Of a DNA stretch of 52,565 nucleotides, positions 15,299 to 24,702 are shown in pieces. A program made the translations under genes and the position numbers. This DNA is from an uncultured Bacteroidales bacterium. Its GTDB lineage: Bacteria > Bacteroidota > Bacteroidia > Bacteroidales > UBA932. Under the pieces are notes generated by a model. The model made no database searches, was not told where the DNA came from, and saw nothing but the letters and a program-made list of their open reading frames with translations. Numbering within the stretch: the first letter of the stretch is position 1; each line of letters starts with the position of its first letter. Location of the stretch: NCBI GenBank assembly GCA_900544815.1, contig UQWT01000006.1, positions 1-52,565 of the forward strand. The letters are read 5' to 3'.

Positions 15299-16252
15299 AT
15301 GGCGTTTCTCGGATTATTTGGAAAGAAAAGTAAAGAGGAAAAGGAATCTTTGGACAGTGGCCTTCAAAAGACCAAAACAGGCATCTTTGACAAGATTCAG
15401 AGAGCCATTGCCGGCAAATCAAAGGTAGATGAGCAGGTTTTGGATGGCATAGAGGAGGCTTTGATAGCATCTGATATAGGAGTTGACACCACTCTAAAAA
15501 TTATAGACAACTTAGAGGAGAGAGTTGCTAAGGACAAATATGTAAATACGGCAGAGCTGTACTCAATCTTAAAGGATGAGATCTGCAAACTGTTGGACGA
15601 TAACGGCAAACCACAGCAAGAACCATTTGATTTCTCTAAGAAGCCATACGTTATAATGGTTGTTGGTGTTAATGGAGTAGGCAAGACGACAACAATAGGA
15701 AAACTTGCGGCAAGGCTTAAAGATAGCGGCAAAAAGGTGGTTCTTGGGGCTGCAGACACTTTCCGTGCGGCAGCTGTAGACCAACTTGTAATATGGAGCG
15801 AAAGGGCCGGAGTCCCTATTGTAAAACAGGAGATGGGTTCAGATCCGGCTTCTGTTGCTTTTGACACTCTTAAAAGTGCTGTGGCGCAAAATGCGGATGT
15901 AGTGCTTATAGATACAGCAGGCAGACTCCACAATAAGATTAACCTTATGAACGAGCTTACCAAGATAAGAAACGTTATGCGTAAGGTTATTCCCGATGCT
16001 CCGCATGAGGTGCTTCTTGTATTGGACGGTTCAACAGGCCAGAATGCATACCAGCAGGCAAAGGAGTTTACGAAGGCTACAGATGTAACAGCACTTGCTG
16101 TAACCAAGTTAGACGGTACGGCAAAAGGGGGAGTTGTCATTGGTATATCTGATCAGTTTAGGATTCCTGTAAAATTCATTGGGGTAGGAGAGAAGATAGA
16201 GGATTTACAGATTTTTGACAAGAGGGAGTTTGTTAATGCACTATTTAAGTAA
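15299..16252 (+). CDS. ftsY: Signal recognition particle receptor FtsY
   Basis: FtsY is the membrane-associated GTPase that receives SRP-ribosome complexes. The N-domain covers about residues 20-95. The G-domain follows, with the P-loop GVNGVGKTTTIGKLAARL (about 122-139), DTFRAAAVDQL, DTAGRLHNK (near 204) and TKLDGTAKGG (near 270). The product is 317 residues and lacks the long acidic A-domain of E. coli FtsY, as is normal in Bacteroidota. The first residues (AFLGLFGKKSK) form the short amphipathic membrane-binding segment. It has its own promoter and is followed by pheT after 85 nt. Confidence 0.98.
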   Translation: MAFLGLFGKKSKEEKESLDSGLQKTKTGIFDKIQRAIAGKSKVDEQVLDGIEEALIASDIGVDTTLKIIDNLEERVAKDKYVNTAELYSILKDEICKLLDDNGKPQQEPFDFSKKPYVIMVVGVNGVGKTTTIGKLAARLKDSGKKVVLGAADTFRAAAVDQLVIWSERAGVPIVKQEMGSDPASVAFDTLKSAVAQNADVVLIDTAGRLHNKINLMNELTKIRNVMRKVIPDAPHEVLLVLDGSTGQNAYQQAKEFTKATDVTALAVTKLDGTAKGGVVIGISDQFRIPVKFIGVGEKIEDLQIFDKREFVNALFK

Positions 16253-16337
16253 CCTTCAAAAAATAACCTGTATTCTCTTAATCTGAGACAACTTATTTTT
16301 TTTATGTTGCTAAAGAAAAATAATATTACAATAAAAT

Positions 16338-18797
16338 ATGAACGTTTCCTATAATTGGCTTAAAGATTATTTGGATTTAAATCTTGGAGCAGAAGAAGTT
16401 GAGAAAATTTTAAACTCTATAGGTCTCGAAGTGGAACATTCAGAGGTCATAGAGGAGATCCCGGGTGGATTGGAAGGTGTTGTGACAGCAGAGGTTTTGG
16501 AGTGCGAGCCGCATCCTAATTCAGATCATCTGCATGTAACAAAGGTAAATATTGGAGAGGCTGAACCGCTTCAGATTGTATGTGGCGCGCCAAATGTAGC
16601 AAAAGGGCAGAAAGTTCTGCTTGCAACACTTAATACAAAACTCACATTCAGCAACGGAGAGGAGGTAAAGATAAAAAAATCTAAGATAAGAGGGGTTGAA
16701 TCTTTTGGTATGATATGCGCAGAGGATGAGCTTGGCCTTGGAGCAGGACACGATGGAATTATGGTATTGCCTCAAGATACCCCTGTAGGTATCCCGGCAA
16801 AAGTATATCTTAACCTCAAGACAGATACGCTTTTTGAGATAGGACTTACACCAAATAGGGTAGATGCAGCATCTCATATAGGAGTAGCAAGAGATTTAAG
16901 TGCATATCTCAAGTTGAACAATATGGGCGGAGAGATGAAAATGCCATCCGTAGCAGCCTTTGAAAAGGAGGTTGGTACAACAAAAGAAGGTGCTGTTACA
17001 GTTGAGGTAAAAGGTGTGGCAGGTGTAACAAGATATGCCGGTCTTACAATCAAAGGTGTAGAGGTAAAGGAATCACCTGAGTGGCTGAAAAAGAGACTGC
17101 AGGCAGTTGGACTTCGTTCCATAGACAATGTTGTGGATATTACAAACTTCATACTCATGGAGCTTGGCCAGCCGCTTCATTCATTTGATGCAGACAAGAT
17201 AGCCGGTAATCATGTGATTGTAGACTTCTGCAAAGAGGGGACACCATTCACAACATTAGACGGTGTTGAGAGGAAACTAAGCGATAAAGATCTTATGATC
17301 TGTAATGGCAACCATGAGCCAATGTGCCTTGCAGGTGTCTTTGGAGGAAAGGAGAGCGGTGTTACCGCACAGACAAAAAACATCTTCTTGGAGAGTGCAT
17401 GTTTCAATCCTATCTTCATAAGAAAATCATCAAAGAGACACGGTCTTAAAACAGATGCTTCGTTCCGTTACGAAAGAGGTGTAGACCCGGAGCTTGCCAT
17501 CTATGCCCTAAAAAGAGCCGCTCTTCTCATAAAGGAGGTTGCCGGTGGTGAGATCTTAGACAACATAGTTGATATTATCCCTGTTCCAATAGAGAGGAAG
17601 GTGGTAGAACTCAACTATGAAAGGATGGAGAATCTCATTGGCAAAAAGATAGGCAAAGAGACAATAAAAAGAATACTTGGCTATTTGGAGATGGAGACGA
17701 TAGCGGAGACCGCAGAGGGATGTACCGTTAAAGTTCCATGCTATAGGGTAGATGTCTACCGTGAATGCGATATTGTGGAGGATGTCCTTAGAATTTACGG
17801 GTATAATAATGTTGAGCTTCCCGACGAAATGCGTGTTTCCATAAATACAACCCCTAACCCGGATCCAGAGCGTGTAAAGGTCCTTACATCTGAGTTCCTT
17901 TCAGCAAATGGCTTTATGGAGGTAATGAACAACTCCCTTACCAAGGCAGATTACTATTCACACCTAAAGACCTTCCCAAGAGAGAATTGTGTTATGATTC
18001 TCAATCCGCTGAGTTCAGACCTTAATGCAATGAGACAGACCCTTTTAATGGGAGGCTTGGAGGTTATAGCATATAACATTAACAGACAGATGTCTGATCT
18101 TAAGTTATACGAGTTTGGTCATGTATACTCATATCACGCAGGTGAGGAACATCTTAACGCATACAAGGAGGAGCCTAAACTTGCGCTGTTTGTTACAGGA
18201 AACGGATGCAAAGGGTGGAGGAACAGTACAGTGTGCGGTCACTTCTTCTCTCTCAAAGGATACCTTGAGCTGTTGCTTAAGAGATATGGGATAAATCTAA
18301 CACAGTTGGAGTATGGCATTGCACCTGCAGATATCTATTCGGAGGGGCTGACATATATTCTGCCGGGAGGTAAGGTTATTGCAACCATGGGTACAGTATC
18401 GCCTGCACGTCTTCGCCAATTTGGTATTAAGCAACCTGTTTTTGCAGCCGAGATAGATTGGAATCTGTTGCTTAAAGCGGTAAAGAAGATAAAGGTTCAG
18501 TATAAGGAGCTCCCTAAATATCCGGAGGTGAGCAGAGATCTGGCGTTGTTGGTTGATATGGATGTAACCTATGCCGATATGATAAAGTGCGCATACGCAA
18601 CCGAGAAGAAACTGCTTAAGAGGGTAAACCTGTTTGATGTGTATGTTGGAGAGAAAATACCTGAGGGTAAGAAACAGTATGCAATAAATTTTGTACTTCA
18701 GGATGAGGAAAAGACACTGAACGACAAAACAGTAGATGCAATAATGGATAAATTGCTCAAGGCGTTTGGAGCAAAGTTCGGTGCAACTTTAAGGTAG
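16338..18797 (+). CDS. pheT: Phenylalanyl-tRNA synthetase beta subunit
   Basis: PheT is the beta chain of the alpha2-beta2 enzyme that charges tRNA-Phe. At 819 residues it has the full bacterial layout. An EMAP-type tRNA-binding domain covers about 40-150 (HPNSDHLHVTKVN). The B3/B4 editing domain has GLRSIDNVVDITNFILMELG near 255. The B5 domain lies around 405-475, a catalytic-like core follows, and a C-terminal FDX-ACB anticodon domain starts near 725 (YPEVSRDLALLVD). pheS is not in the window. A bidirectional terminator closes the gene at 18817-18844. Confidence 0.98.
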   Translation: MNVSYNWLKDYLDLNLGAEEVEKILNSIGLEVEHSEVIEEIPGGLEGVVTAEVLECEPHPNSDHLHVTKVNIGEAEPLQIVCGAPNVAKGQKVLLATLNTKLTFSNGEEVKIKKSKIRGVESFGMICAEDELGLGAGHDGIMVLPQDTPVGIPAKVYLNLKTDTLFEIGLTPNRVDAASHIGVARDLSAYLKLNNMGGEMKMPSVAAFEKEVGTTKEGAVTVEVKGVAGVTRYAGLTIKGVEVKESPEWLKKRLQAVGLRSIDNVVDITNFILMELGQPLHSFDADKIAGNHVIVDFCKEGTPFTTLDGVERKLSDKDLMICNGNHEPMCLAGVFGGKESGVTAQTKNIFLESACFNPIFIRKSSKRHGLKTDASFRYERGVDPELAIYALKRAALLIKEVAGGEILDNIVDIIPVPIERKVVELNYERMENLIGKKIGKETIKRILGYLEMETIAETAEGCTVKVPCYRVDVYRECDIVEDVLRIYGYNNVELPDEMRVSINTTPNPDPERVKVLTSEFLSANGFMEVMNNSLTKADYYSHLKTFPRENCVMILNPLSSDLNAMRQTLLMGGLEVIAYNINRQMSDLKLYEFGHVYSYHAGEEHLNAYKEEPKLALFVTGNGCKGWRNSTVCGHFFSLKGYLELLLKRYGINLTQLEYGIAPADIYSEGLTYILPGGKVIATMGTVSPARLRQFGIKQPVFAAEIDWNLLLKAVKKIKVQYKELPKYPEVSRDLALLVDMDVTYADMIKCAYATEKKLLKRVNLFDVYVGEKIPEGKKQYAINFVLQDEEKTLNDKTVDAIMDKLLKAFGAKFGATLR

Positions 18798-18816
18798 ATG
18801 CAATATAATAGATTGT

Positions 18817-18844
18817 GAAAAACCGGCCGTACAGCCGGTTTTTC
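18817..18844. terminator. Bidirectional terminator between pheT and the acyl-CoA ligase
   Basis: AAAAACCGGC pairs with GCCGGTTTTT around CGTACA, with A-runs and T-runs on both sides. It lies between the convergent stops of pheT (+) and the AMP-dependent ligase (-). Confidence 0.92.
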
Positions 18845-20506
18845 TCATTGATCCAACTCCTTTACAAGTTTGCTACCTATTTCGCGTAGCTTGAACTTTT
18901 GAATCTTTCCGCTGCCTGTGAGGGGAAAACTATCAACGAAAAACACGTATTTAGGAATTTTATATCTGGCAATCTTCCCTTTGCAGAAGTCCTTTATCTC
19001 TGTATCAAGCAACCCTTTTTGGGTATATTCCTCCTTTAAGATAATAAATGCAGCTGCCTCCTCTCCATATTTTTGAGATGGTACACCAACAACCTGAACA
19101 TCTTTTACCGCAGGATGCCTGTACAGAAACTCCTCAATCTCACGCGGATATATATTCTCACCACCCCTTATTATCATATCCTTTATCCTGCCTGTTATTC
19201 TGTAGTTCCCGTTTTCATCCTTTACGCCAAGATCTCCTGAGTGAAGAAATCCGTTCTTGTCTATGGTCTCGGCAGTGGCGGTAGGATTCTTATAATATCC
19301 TACCATGGTGTTGTAGCCTTTGTTGCAAAGTTCCCCCTGCTCTCCAACCTTACACTCCTCTCCATTGTCGGGATTAAGAACCTTAACAATAGTATGTTCA
19401 AATTCATAACCAACTGTGGTACAACGCTCCTCAAAGCTCTGTTCCAGGTGGGAAGCGGTCATACCGGGTGATGTCTCTGTAAGGCCGTATACGCTGGTAA
19501 CCTTCATAAACATCTTTGTCTCAACCTCTCTCATAAGCTCAATAGGGCAGAGAGAACCGGCCATAATGCCTGTCCTTAGCGAGCTGAGGTCGAATATTGA
19601 GAACATTGGATGACGCAATTCTGCAATGAACATTGTTGGAACACCGTATAGGGCGGTACATCTCTCCTTGTGGATTGAGGCAAGCACGACCAAAGGGTCA
19701 AAACGCTCAACCATAACTTGTGTACAGCCGTGTGTGAGAACATTCATTGTGGCAAGCACAACCCCAAAACAGTGGAACAACGGAACGCAGCAGCATAGCT
19801 TGTCCTTGTGGGTGAACTTCATGTGTTCTCCGGTTAGAAATCCGTTGTTGGCAATATTGTAATGGGAGAGCATTACCCCTTTTGGAAATCCGGTGGTTCC
19901 GGATGTATATTGCATATTCACAACATCGTGGCAAGAAACAGATTTTTTGAATGATTCATATCTGTCATTCAGCTCTCTGCTGTAATTTGATCCTACAAGC
20001 AGCAGCTCCTGAGTGTTATACATCCCTCTGTATTTTTCCGGGCCAATGAACACTACATTTTTCATATATGGAAAACGCTTGCTTACAAGCCTCCCGCGTT
20101 CACAGGTCTTAAGCTCAGGCAGCATATTATATGTCATCTCCACAAAATCTGAGTCCTTTTCTCCGTTTATGATACAGAGTGTGTGCATATCTGAGTTGCT
20201 GCACAGATACTCAAGTTCAGCTTGCTTGTAGTTGGTATTTACGGTAACGTAAACTGCACCTATTTTTGCGCAGGCAAAAAGGAGCGTAAGCCAATCCGGA
20301 ACGTTGTTTGCCCATATTCCAACATGAGAACCCTTTTCAACGCCAATTGAAACAAGGCCGCGAGCCATGTTATCTACACGTTCATTCATTTGCGACCATG
20401 TGAACCTCAAATCTCTGTCTGAATATACAATGAATTCATTATGAGGTGTATTGGACGCCCAGTATTCCAACCAGTCGCCCAAAGTCCTTTCGTATAACTC
20501 CGGCAT
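18845..20506 (-). CDS. AMP-dependent acyl-CoA synthetase
   Basis: This is a 553-residue ANL-superfamily enzyme that forms an acyl-adenylate and then an acyl-CoA. The motifs seen in order are the ATP-binding YTSGTTGFPKGVMLSH (about 190-205), YGLTETSPG (about 335), SGDLG and the RIKDMIIRGGENIYPREIE hinge (about 430-450), and the C-terminal catalytic Lys in SGKIQKFKLR. I start at the Met of MPELYERTLGDWLEYW. An upstream in-frame ATG would run back into the regulator gene and adds a non-conserved, Cys-rich leader. The gene follows its XRE-cupin neighbour by 20 nt. The substrate is probably a medium- or long-chain carboxylic acid, but it cannot be fixed from sequence. Confidence 0.92.
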   Translation of the reverse strand: MPELYERTLGDWLEYWASNTPHNEFIVYSDRDLRFTWSQMNERVDNMARGLVSIGVEKGSHVGIWANNVPDWLTLLFACAKIGAVYVTVNTNYKQAELEYLCSNSDMHTLCIINGEKDSDFVEMTYNMLPELKTCERGRLVSKRFPYMKNVVFIGPEKYRGMYNTQELLLVGSNYSRELNDRYESFKKSVSCHDVVNMQYTSGTTGFPKGVMLSHYNIANNGFLTGEHMKFTHKDKLCCCVPLFHCFGVVLATMNVLTHGCTQVMVERFDPLVVLASIHKERCTALYGVPTMFIAELRHPMFSIFDLSSLRTGIMAGSLCPIELMREVETKMFMKVTSVYGLTETSPGMTASHLEQSFEERCTTVGYEFEHTIVKVLNPDNGEECKVGEQGELCNKGYNTMVGYYKNPTATAETIDKNGFLHSGDLGVKDENGNYRITGRIKDMIIRGGENIYPREIEEFLYRHPAVKDVQVVGVPSQKYGEEAAAFIILKEEYTQKGLLDTEIKDFCKGKIARYKIPKYVFFVDSFPLTGSGKIQKFKLREIGSKLVKELDQ

Positions 20507-20526
20507 AAAGTGTGTTTTAGTGAATA

Positions 20527-21102
20527 TTAAAAAGGAGCATATACTACTGCAAGTATTCTTGCTTCGTTGCACATATATGTGTGCACGTCGTGAGGCAGAA
20601 CGCAATCATAGTAGATGGAATCTCCTGCTGCAAGTTGGTATCTGGTATTACCATATGTAATCTCCACGTCACCTTCCAATACAAAAATAAACTCCTCCCC
20701 CTCGTGAGAGAGTACAGTCTCCTTGTAATCTTTTGCCTGAGAAATATCTATAAGATATGGTTCCATGTGTCTTCCTGTTTTGGAACAGGCAAGACTGTAA
20801 TAATGCATGTTGGTTAGGGAGCTTATGTCTTGAGTGGTAAAGTTTGGTGTCATCTCACCTCTGTTTGCCCTGCAGACAACAGGCCCTACAACTTCTGAGT
20901 CATCGGTAAAGGTACCGGTTCTCACTCCAAGTGCTCTTGCTATCTTTATATAGCAAGCAAGAGATGGTGCTTCGGTCTCGGACTCAATCTCCCTAATTAG
21001 TTCCTCACTGAGCCCGGTAGCCTTGGCAAGTTCATTAATGCTCAACTCTTTGGACTCGCGCAACGCACGAATCTTAGAGCCGATGCGGCTAGTCGTTTTC
21101 AT
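20527..21102 (-). CDS. XRE-cupin transcriptional regulator
   Basis: The 191-residue protein has an N-terminal helix-turn-helix (IRALRESKELSINELAKATG, about residues 11-30, plus ELIREIE). Its C-terminal cupin runs from about 115 to 185 (HEGEEFIFVLEGDVEITYG; AAGDSIYYDCVLPH). This layout is typical of small-molecule-sensing repressors. It is encoded directly upstream of, and probably in one operon with, the acyl-CoA ligase. A natural hypothesis is that it senses the ligase substrate or product. A strong terminator lies just upstream (21121-21161), so transcription from deoC should stop before this gene and it needs its own promoter in the short interval 21103-21120. Confidence 0.9.
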   Translation of the reverse strand: MKTTSRIGSKIRALRESKELSINELAKATGLSEELIREIESETEAPSLACYIKIARALGVRTGTFTDDSEVVGPVVCRANRGEMTPNFTTQDISSLTNMHYYSLACSKTGRHMEPYLIDISQAKDYKETVLSHEGEEFIFVLEGDVEITYGNTRYQLAAGDSIYYDCVLPHDVHTYMCNEARILAVVYAPF

Positions 21103-21120
21103 AAAAAAGAAATATTATAG

Positions 21121-21161
21121 TTAAAAAGGTTGATTTAAAGATCCCACCCAATAAATCAACC
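21121..21161 (-). terminator. Intrinsic terminator after deoC
   Basis: Read on the minus strand, GGTTGATTT pairs perfectly with AAATCAACC across a 16-nt loop and runs into TTTTTAA. It closes the DUF4296-to-deoC operon, 38 nt after the deoC stop. Confidence 0.7.
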
Positions 21162-21199
21162 ACCCAAAAAATTCCTCAAACTAACTGTATCAACAACAA

Positions 21200-22072
21200 T
21201 TAGTAGTAAGAAACAGTCCTTCCTTCAAGTTCGCTTAACAGATTGTTGGCAAGTCTGCTTGCCCCAAGTCTGAACAGCGGCTTCTCAACCCATTCCTTTC
21301 CAAGAACAGTTTCAACTATACCTAAGTAGCAGATTGCATCTTTTGCCACAACCATCCCACCGGCCGGCTTGAATCCAATCTTTTTACCTGTTTTCTCATA
21401 AAACGCCTTAATGGCGTCACACATGATAAGAGCGGCCATAGGTGTAGCGGCAGGCTCCAACTTACCGGTGGAGGTCTTTATAAAATCTGCCCCGTTCTCC
21501 ATTGCAAGGAATGAGGCTATTGCAATATTCTGAGGAGACTGCAACGCTCCTGTCTCCAAAATAACCTTTAAGGTCTTGTCTGTGTCTATTGCCTCTTTTA
21601 TATGTTTAATTTCCAATCCGGCACTAACTATATCCCCTGCAAGGAACTTGTTGAGAGCAAGCACTATATCAATCTCATCCGCCCCCTCCGTTGCGGCTCT
21701 CTTGCACTCAGCAATTTTTATCTCCTCAAAGCTTTGAGATGTAGGAAAATTGCCGGCAACAACCGTTACATGAACATTGCTATCTGTAAGTGTCTCCTTT
21801 ACAGTTCTTCCAAGGTTTGGATAAACGCATATCGATGCAGGTACAGGATAAGATGGAAAAGATGCTTTAAATTTGTTGACCTTTGATGCCAAGTGCGCAA
21901 CCTTCTCCTCCGTATCTGTAGATTTCAAAGTGGTAAGATCCATTAACGCAAGACATTTGGAAAAGTTCTCCGGGGTCATCCAGTTATTTATGTTACACTG
22001 AATAACAGAGAGCCGTTTGTCTAACTCTTGCGTGTCTGGATAATAGCTGTATTTCGCTAATAAATCTTCCAT
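21200..22072 (-). CDS. deoC: Deoxyribose-phosphate aldolase
   Basis: DeoC splits 2-deoxyribose-5-phosphate into glyceraldehyde-3-phosphate and acetaldehyde in nucleoside catabolism. The Schiff-base Lys is in FIKTSTGK (about 196-203) and the proton-relay Lys in GFKPAGGM (about 235-242). DEIDIVLALN (about 135) supplies the conserved Asp. At 290 residues it belongs to the longer DeoC type, with an N-terminal extension. It follows dtd by 29 nt on the minus strand and ends the operon before the terminator. Confidence 0.95.
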   Translation of the reverse strand: MEDLLAKYSYYPDTQELDKRLSVIQCNINNWMTPENFSKCLALMDLTTLKSTDTEEKVAHLASKVNKFKASFPSYPVPASICVYPNLGRTVKETLTDSNVHVTVVAGNFPTSQSFEEIKIAECKRAATEGADEIDIVLALNKFLAGDIVSAGLEIKHIKEAIDTDKTLKVILETGALQSPQNIAIASFLAMENGADFIKTSTGKLEPAATPMAALIMCDAIKAFYEKTGKKIGFKPAGGMVVAKDAICYLGIVETVLGKEWVEKPLFRLGASRLANNLLSELEGRTVSYY

Positions 22073-22101
22073 AAATGCAAATTATTATTGTTTTATCTGT
22101 T

Positions 22102-22554
22102 TTATTCCCTGTTCTTTGTGTCAATTAAAATAGTAACCGGGCCATCATTCACCAACTCAACCATCATCTCGGCCCCAAATACCCCTGTCTGAACCGGTTT
22201 CCCCAGCTCAATTTCCACAGCATTGACAAAACTATCATAAAATCCTTTAGAAAAATCAGGTTTGGCGGCTCTAATGTAGGATGGCCTGTTGCCCTTCGCT
22301 GTCATTGCATGAAGAGTAAACTGGCTTACAAGAAGAATATCACCCCCTACATCCTTTATAGAGCGATTCATAACGCCGTTCTCATCATCGAAAACGCGCA
22401 AATTTACAATTTTTTTTGATAGCCATTCAATATCTTTTTCATTATCCTCCTCAACAATTCCCACAAGAATCATGAATCCCTTCCCTATCTTGCCCTTGAT
22501 CTTTCCACCAATACTTACCGAGGCATTGGTCACTCTTTGAATAACAACTCTCAT
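22102..22554 (-). CDS. dtd: D-aminoacyl-tRNA deacylase
   Basis: Dtd removes D-amino acids (and glycine from mis-charged tRNA) from tRNA in the cytoplasm. The 150-residue protein opens MRVVIQRVTNASVSIGG. It has the catalytic SQFTLHA block (about residues 77-83) and the chiral-selectivity loop NDGPVTILIDT at the end. Length is normal. It lies between the radical SAM gene (37 nt) and deoC (29 nt) on the minus strand. Confidence 0.96.
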   Translation of the reverse strand: MRVVIQRVTNASVSIGGKIKGKIGKGFMILVGIVEEDNEKDIEWLSKKIVNLRVFDDENGVMNRSIKDVGGDILLVSQFTLHAMTAKGNRPSYIRAAKPDFSKGFYDSFVNAVEIELGKPVQTGVFGAEMMVELVNDGPVTILIDTKNRE

Positions 22555-22591
22555 CTTTTTAAAATTTAATTTCCCGACAAAGCAGCCCCTC

Positions 22592-23368
22592 TTATCCCTT
22601 TATCTGTACAACTATCCCCTCTTTAACCAAAGGCTCTGCTATTCTCTCCATCTCCGCAACTGTAACCTTCCTTAACGAAGAGTTGGGTGTCTCCCTGTCT
22701 ATTGTATACATCATTACCTCACGTGGTCTGAGCTCTTTTACAAGCCTTGTCCACGGCTCTGTGTTGGCAGGATCCGTTGAATCAAACTTAATACCGTTCT
22801 GCTCACCCCTAAGGAACATTGTCTGTAAAATAAAATTATTGTTGAACAGTTTAAGATTGTCAATGGTCTCCTTTAAGGAATAGCCGGGTGCGGGGTTGTC
22901 TATAAGGTTTACCCATTCTTTCAATGCACTGTCTATCTTAAGAATAGGATTATCAACCCTCTTTAGGGCCTCTCTTACGGCAGGTTTCCCTATCCTTGTT
23001 GCATTAGACAGTACAGAAACCTTTGCATTGGGGTAAAGCCTGTCCCTCTCATGTATGGTATGGTCTATTATCTCCGGGAACTGTGGATGTAATGTTGGTT
23101 CTCCATTGCCCGAAAAGGTGATTGTATCAATGGCTGTCCCTTCGCTTTTGTGTTTTTCGAGCTGTGAAGTGACGGCACTCTTTACTGCATCGTATGACGG
23201 AATGGTCTGATTGCCCTTTCCATTCCTGTTCCATCCGCATTCGCAATAGATACAGTCAAAAGAGCACACCTTACCGTTAACCGGCATAAGGTTTATACCA
23301 AGAGAGTTTCCAAGTCTTCTGCTCTTTATAGGGCCAAAAACAATTCCTTGCCAAAGTATGGTTGACAT
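22592..23368 (-). CDS. Radical SAM protein
   Basis: The 258-residue protein binds a 4Fe-4S cluster through CSFDCIYC (about residues 32-39) and has the radical SAM GNGEPTLHP strand-loop near residue 85. It resembles small radical SAM proteins annotated as wyosine-base or uncharacterised in Bacteroidota. I place the start at 23368: TTGGAGG lies just upstream, and a promoter box at 23425-23432 would fall inside a longer reading frame. CECGWNRNGKGNQ follows the cluster motif and offers another Cys pair. Substrate unknown. It appears to head a transcription unit with dtd and deoC. Confidence 0.88.
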   Translation of the reverse strand: MSTILWQGIVFGPIKSRRLGNSLGINLMPVNGKVCSFDCIYCECGWNRNGKGNQTIPSYDAVKSAVTSQLEKHKSEGTAIDTITFSGNGEPTLHPQFPEIIDHTIHERDRLYPNAKVSVLSNATRIGKPAVREALKRVDNPILKIDSALKEWVNLIDNPAPGYSLKETIDNLKLFNNNFILQTMFLRGEQNGIKFDSTDPANTEPWTRLVKELRPREVMMYTIDRETPNSSLRKVTVAEMERIAEPLVKEGIVVQIKG

Positions 23369-23424
23369 ATCAATAACCTCCAATAAATATCCAATAAATA
23401 TATAATAAATAGAGCTAACCTCAG

Positions 23425-23432
23425 CAAACATA
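23425..23432 (-). promoter_or_regulatory. Promoter -7 box (TATGTTTG) for the radical SAM-dtd-deoC unit
   Basis: On the minus strand TATGTTTG fits TAnnTTTG and lies 56 nt before the start at 23368. It supports the shorter start of the radical SAM gene. Confidence 0.5.
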
Positions 23433-23466
23433 TAGCTGTTGGTAACAATAACGTAACTACGCCACG

Positions 23467-24702
23467 TTATACCAACCTTTTGGAGATGCTCTGTTCAGTT
23501 AACGACAAAGTTGCAAGATCTGCATTCTCTATAAGCACAACACCTGGTTTCTTGCCTATAGTAAAACTTCCCAAAAGGTTGTCTGCGCCAATTGCCTCTG
23601 CGCCATTGAGTGTTCCCCACTTTATTATATCTGCAAGCGGAATCTCCTTAAAGACAGACATTATAAATTTCATCTCATCTATCATTGAGAGGCGGTGATT
23701 GCTGGAGAGACTGTCTGTTCCTATGCAGACTTTAAGCCCCATGGAGTGCATGAGGTTGAGTGGTGCATATTGTCTGTGGATGAACCAATTTGAAAGCGGA
23801 CATGTTGCCCAATACACATTCTCAAATGTTTGGAGCGCCTCATTTATGCTCTCCCTGTCTGCCGTAACGTTATGAACCAACAGCACCTTCCCCTTAATCT
23901 TTTCTCCTGCATATTCTCCATTCTCCATCTGCTTTACTTTTAGTTGTCCTCTGTGTACTGCGCTTTTGGCATGCATTATAAAATAGTTAAGGGCAGATTT
24001 TCCTGTTACTTTGGGCGTTGGCATATTACGTCCCCTGTAGTTGTCTGCAAGGTTGCCTGTTCCTGTACGTATAAGCTCCTCCTCCTCCGGGCTTTCTTGA
24101 GAATGATATGATATATAACCTCTCTCCAAACCTGCAGCTATGCAGCTTTCAAGAAGCTCGGGGCACATCGTATAACAGGAGTGCGGTGTGATAGACGCTG
24201 CAAGACCAAATGAATCTGCGCATGAAAGCAGTTTGCGGGCATTATCCATTATTGCACCGCATTCGTCAACTGCCCATCCGAACTGCTCTAAGTAGGTGTG
24301 GGTGAAGATAGGGGAGGAGGCCTTTTTTGCAAAACTTTCACTGCAATTGCTTATGTCCCCCATTCCGTTTACCCCCTCTCTGTACATCTTGTCCATCTGC
24401 TCGTTAATGGCATTAAGTCTTCCCTCTTTGTCTACCGTGAGCCTTAGGGCGTTTATCTGGTTAATGAAACCGCTCATTCCGGTATCCTCTTTAAAGTAGC
24501 CGGCAAGATGAGACAACTCCACGTGGCAGTGAGCATTTACAAATCCGGGGCATATTATGCCGTTGTAAAATTCGGTATCCTCTAATTCATCTGTAAGCCG
24601 GCCGGAACCGATAATTGTACCGTTGTCGTCTACCTCAATATAACCGTTCTTTACAGGTTCACCGTCAACGGGAAACATATAATTTGCTGCAATTCTTCTC
24701 AT
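23467..24702 (-). CDS. Amidohydrolase, aminofutalosine/cytosine-deaminase-like
   Basis: The 411-residue TIM-barrel metal hydrolase shows the HxH metal site in PGFVNAHCHVELSHL (about 53-67). A PHSCYTMCPELL block, the metal-ligand His in YISYHSQESPEEEE (about 200-213) and the catalytic Asp in IGTDSLSSNHRLSMIDE (about 318) follow. The small N- and C-terminal beta domain is present. Such proteins deaminate or hydrolyse heterocycles, and relatives include aminofutalosine deaminase (menaquinone) and chlorohydrolases. No other futalosine gene is in the window, so the substrate is open. The start overlaps the DUF4296 stop by 4 nt, so the two are co-translated. Confidence 0.88.
   Translation of the reverse strand: MRRIAANYMFPVDGEPVKNGYIEVDDNGTIIGSGRLTDELEDTEFYNGIICPGFVNAHCHVELSHLAGYFKEDTGMSGFINQINALRLTVDKEGRLNAINEQMDKMYREGVNGMGDISNCSESFAKKASSPIFTHTYLEQFGWAVDECGAIMDNARKLLSCADSFGLAASITPHSCYTMCPELLESCIAAGLERGYISYHSQESPEEEELIRTGTGNLADNYRGRNMPTPKVTGKSALNYFIMHAKSAVHRGQLKVKQMENGEYAGEKIKGKVLLVHNVTADRESINEALQTFENVYWATCPLSNWFIHRQYAPLNLMHSMGLKVCIGTDSLSSNHRLSMIDEMKFIMSVFKEIPLADIIKWGTLNGAEAIGADNLLGSFTIGKKPGVVLIENADLATLSLTEQSISKRLV

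Noticed and set aside
15397..16140. 247-codon open frame on the minus strand inside ftsY
   Set aside because: It is antisense to a fully conserved GTPase, with Ser/Thr-rich low-complexity composition typical of a shadow frame.
18845..20605. Longer start for the acyl-CoA ligase at 20605
   Set aside because: It overlaps the regulator gene and adds a non-family Cys-rich leader. The Met at 20506 matches the family.
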